5,680 nt of DNA, from assembly GCA_002496955.1 (NCBI GenBank), contig DALZ01000026.1:10320-15999 (forward strand), written 5' to 3'. This document shows positions 4,429 to 5,680 of the stretch, piece after piece (within the stretch, counting starts at the first letter, position 1; every line of letters begins with the position of its first letter). Both the position numbers and the translations under genes were made by a program. Below the pieces are notes generated by a model. That model ran no database searches and was not told where the DNA came from. It saw nothing but the letters and a program-made list of their open reading frames with translations. This stretch comes from Euryarchaeota archaeon UBA128 (lineage in GTDB: Archaea; Thermoplasmatota; Poseidoniia; Poseidoniales; Poseidoniaceae).

Positions 4429-5680
4429 TTACTTCACCTCCGTCATCTGAGTTGTCTGTGGTCTCAATTGGAACCGGGGGTAATTGGTCTAGCGGAATCA
4501 TGTTATCCTCTTGTGATGGCGGTAAATTTGCCTCGAAGTCAACGTGCTCTTTTTCATCAAACATCTGCTCAGTCACCTCTAAGTGATCGTCCTCCCTACC
4601 CATTTTCACAACCAAGGCTATTGAGGCACCGAGAATGAAGCCCAATCCGATGATAAGATATGTCAGCCAAGACGCAGCAGGATCCTCGCCCATGATAGCA
4701 ACTGCTGACTTCAAAATTCCATATTCGTTTGACCAACCGTCGCCATTGTTATCTGGGCAGCCTTGTAAATCTCTAGTAGAATCGCCGGCTTCAGTGGGGC
4801 AATCATCGCGCAGAGCACCTAGTGTAACATCGCCGTAGCCATCACCGTCACTGTCGCGCCACTGAAGGGCCTCGTTTGGGAATGAGTCGGCGAGTCCAAA
4901 TGGGTGAGCTTGCCAAGTTTCCGTTGGGTCTGACCACCCATCGCCATCGGTGTCTCGACACCCTAATCTGTCCATCAGGGAAGTGCCCCGAACCTCGGGA
5001 CAGGCGTCGCCCTGATTACCATCTGCAGCATCACCATAGCCATCACCATCGGTGTCGCGCCACTGCGTAGGCTCGTGAATAAATGAATCTCCTAAGTCTG
5101 ACCAACCATCGCCATCAGTATCAATGCAGCCCCATCTGTCACCTCCTTCAGAAGGGCCTACCGAAGTGCCAGCATTGTCTGGACAGACGTCCCCTGTGGT
5201 GCCTAACGGATTATCACCCCTGCCATCACCGTCACGGTCGTGCCATTGTGTTGGGTCCATTGGCCAAGCATCACCGTTGCCACCTGGGCTTGCTAACCAG
5301 TTGGCAGTCGAATCTGACCAACCGTCACCATCAGTATCGGGACAGCCCCATCGATCAAAAGTCGAGTAACCAACTGTAGTTTTACAACTGTCTCCACGGA
5401 ACGACGGACGCCACGTCTGTCCATCAAAATACTCTAAATTATCCCCAAAGCCATCTGAATCGGTGTCATACCATTGGCTTGATTCTTCTGGGAAGGCGTC
5501 CGCAAAGCCATCAGGATGAGCAATCCAACCTTGAGTTGGATCGGAATAACCATCCTTGTCAATGTCACGACAACCCAAACGATCGTAACGAGAAATCCAC
5601 CCAGATTCAACTTCTTCAGGTGTTGAATACACACATACATCTCCCTCGAAACCAGATTGATTATCACCATAACCGTCACT
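4421..5680 (-). CDS. Thrombospondin-type-3-like Ca-binding repeat protein with C-terminal membrane anchor, N-terminus cut by window edge
   Basis: The frame is open at the right edge, giving 419 visible residues ending at TAG 4421. A GTG at 5632 is internal, because the repeat pattern (SDGYGDN, then GDVC) continues upstream of it. Residues 1-318 are acidic tandem units of the form DRxGCxDTDGDGWSDxT, then a W...P.G..D.FP spacer, QWxDxDGDGYGD and GDxCP. Asp/Gly-rich loops of this type bind Ca in thrombospondin type 3 repeats and form a rigid, Ca-stabilised stalk. Cysteines occur as five close pairs bracketing each junction, probably disulfides. A membrane helix at about 336-359 (ASWLTYLIIGLGFILG onward) follows a degenerate last half-unit. 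The basic VVKMGR then leads into a roughly 60-residue acidic, Pro-containing cytoplasmic tail. It is probably a surface-displayed stalk whose N-terminal head is outside the window. It is the first visible gene of the cluster and overlaps the next gene by 8 bp. Confidence 0.9.
   Translation of the reverse strand, partial: SDGYGDNQSGFEGDVCVYSTPEEVESGWISRYDRLGCRDIDKDGYSDPTQGWIAHPDGFADAFPEESSQWYDTDSDGFGDNLEYFDGQTWRPSFRGDSCKTTVGYSTFDRWGCPDTDGDGWSDSTANWLASPGGNGDAWPMDPTQWHDRDGDGRGDNPLGTTGDVCPDNAGTSVGPSEGGDRWGCIDTDGDGWSDLGDSFIHEPTQWRDTDGDGYGDAADGNQGDACPEVRGTSLMDRLGCRDTDGDGWSDPTETWQAHPFGLADSFPNEALQWRDSDGDGYGDVTLGALRDDCPTEAGDSTRDLQGCPDNNGDGWSNEYGILKSAVAIMGEDPAASWLTYLIIGLGFILGASIALVVKMGREDDHLEVTEQMFDEKEHVDFEANLPPSQEDNMIPLDQLPPVPIETTDNSDDGGEVND
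4434..4441 (-). promoter_or_regulatory. Strong Shine-Dalgarno GGAGGTGA inside the upstream coding end
   Basis: The minus strand reads GGAGGTGA, then five bases (AGTAA), then ATG. It complements the 3' end of archaeal 16S rRNA over 8 bases. It lies inside the last codons of the repeat protein (GGEVND), so it decides the start of the 437-residue protein and indicates translational coupling within one mRNA. Confidence 0.8.
4727..5680 (-). repeat. Tandem TSP3-like protein repeats (four DRxGC units plus partial ends)
   Basis: Counted Cys to Cys at the DR(L/W)GC motif, units are 76, 72, 56 and 67 residues long. The DNA shows the same pattern as recurring ccatcaccatcggtgtc-like blocks, for example near 4843, 4939, 5040, 5107, 5223 and 5322. 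The 56-residue unit lacks about 11 residues of the W..P.G..D.FP spacer. The final unit stops after GCPDNNGDGWSNE, just before the membrane helix. The array continues beyond the right edge. Confidence 0.85.

Noticed and set aside
5083..5379. His/Pro-rich plus-strand frames within the repeat region (also 4876-5070 and 5124-5369)
   Set aside because: They are antisense readings of GAT/GGT-rich repeat codons and show no independent coding signal.
5632..5632. GTG at 5632 as the start of the repeat protein
   Set aside because: The frame continues to the window edge with another repeat segment (SDGYGDN...GDVC), including the Cys partner of the first pair, so the GTG is internal.
4727..5680. CRISPR-like or non-coding repeat array
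   Set aside because: The repeats are imperfect, keep the reading frame and translate to Asp/Gly loops. They are protein repeats, not identical direct repeats with spacers.

Overview
The window most likely comes from an uncultured marine Group II archaeon (Poseidoniales, Thermoplasmatota). This is inferred from three things. One protein is built of acidic, thrombospondin-type-3-like repeats with the DRxGCxDTDGDGWSD signature that I associate with this group. Several neighbours are large single-pass or secreted surface proteins. One internal gene carries a Shine-Dalgarno (GGAGGTGA) that matches the archaeal anti-SD, while the genes that begin transcription units have none. No rRNA or other phylogenetic marker is present, so this is a motif-based judgement.

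Layout. 2-1501 (minus) is a secreted or anchored protein with a probable beta-propeller-like N-terminal half and three FG-GAP repeats. It has no stop before the window edge and is cut at its C-terminus. 1502-1620 is a divergent intergenic region with a perfect 8-bp hairpin. 1621-2244 (plus) is thiamine pyrophosphokinase, the only clear metabolic gene. It converges on, and overlaps by 21 bp, a minus-strand cluster read from right to left. That cluster is a Ca-binding repeat protein with one C-terminal membrane helix (4421-5680, cut at its N-terminus), then a type I membrane protein with a duplicated Cys-containing module (3115-4428), then a DUF4105/Lnb_N-type protein (2224-3111). The window is almost fully coding and has no gene-free stretch over 300 bases.

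How the genes fit together. The three minus-strand genes at 2224-5680 look like one translationally coupled operon. The first junction is an 8-bp overlap with a strong SD. At the second, the upstream stop is followed after one codon by an in-frame CTG that seems to start the next protein behind an SD-like GGTGGTGA. The products look like a cell-surface set: a Ca-stabilised stalk, a glycoprotein-like ectodomain with a Trp-rich tail, and a possible membrane-anchored thiol hydrolase. A shared function is inference from order and topology. Thiamine pyrophosphokinase would make the TPP cofactor from salvaged thiamine and has no evident link to the surface genes.

The most notable points are the missing conventional start codon of the DUF4105 gene, the hairpin between the divergent genes, and the repeat architecture of the three surface proteins.
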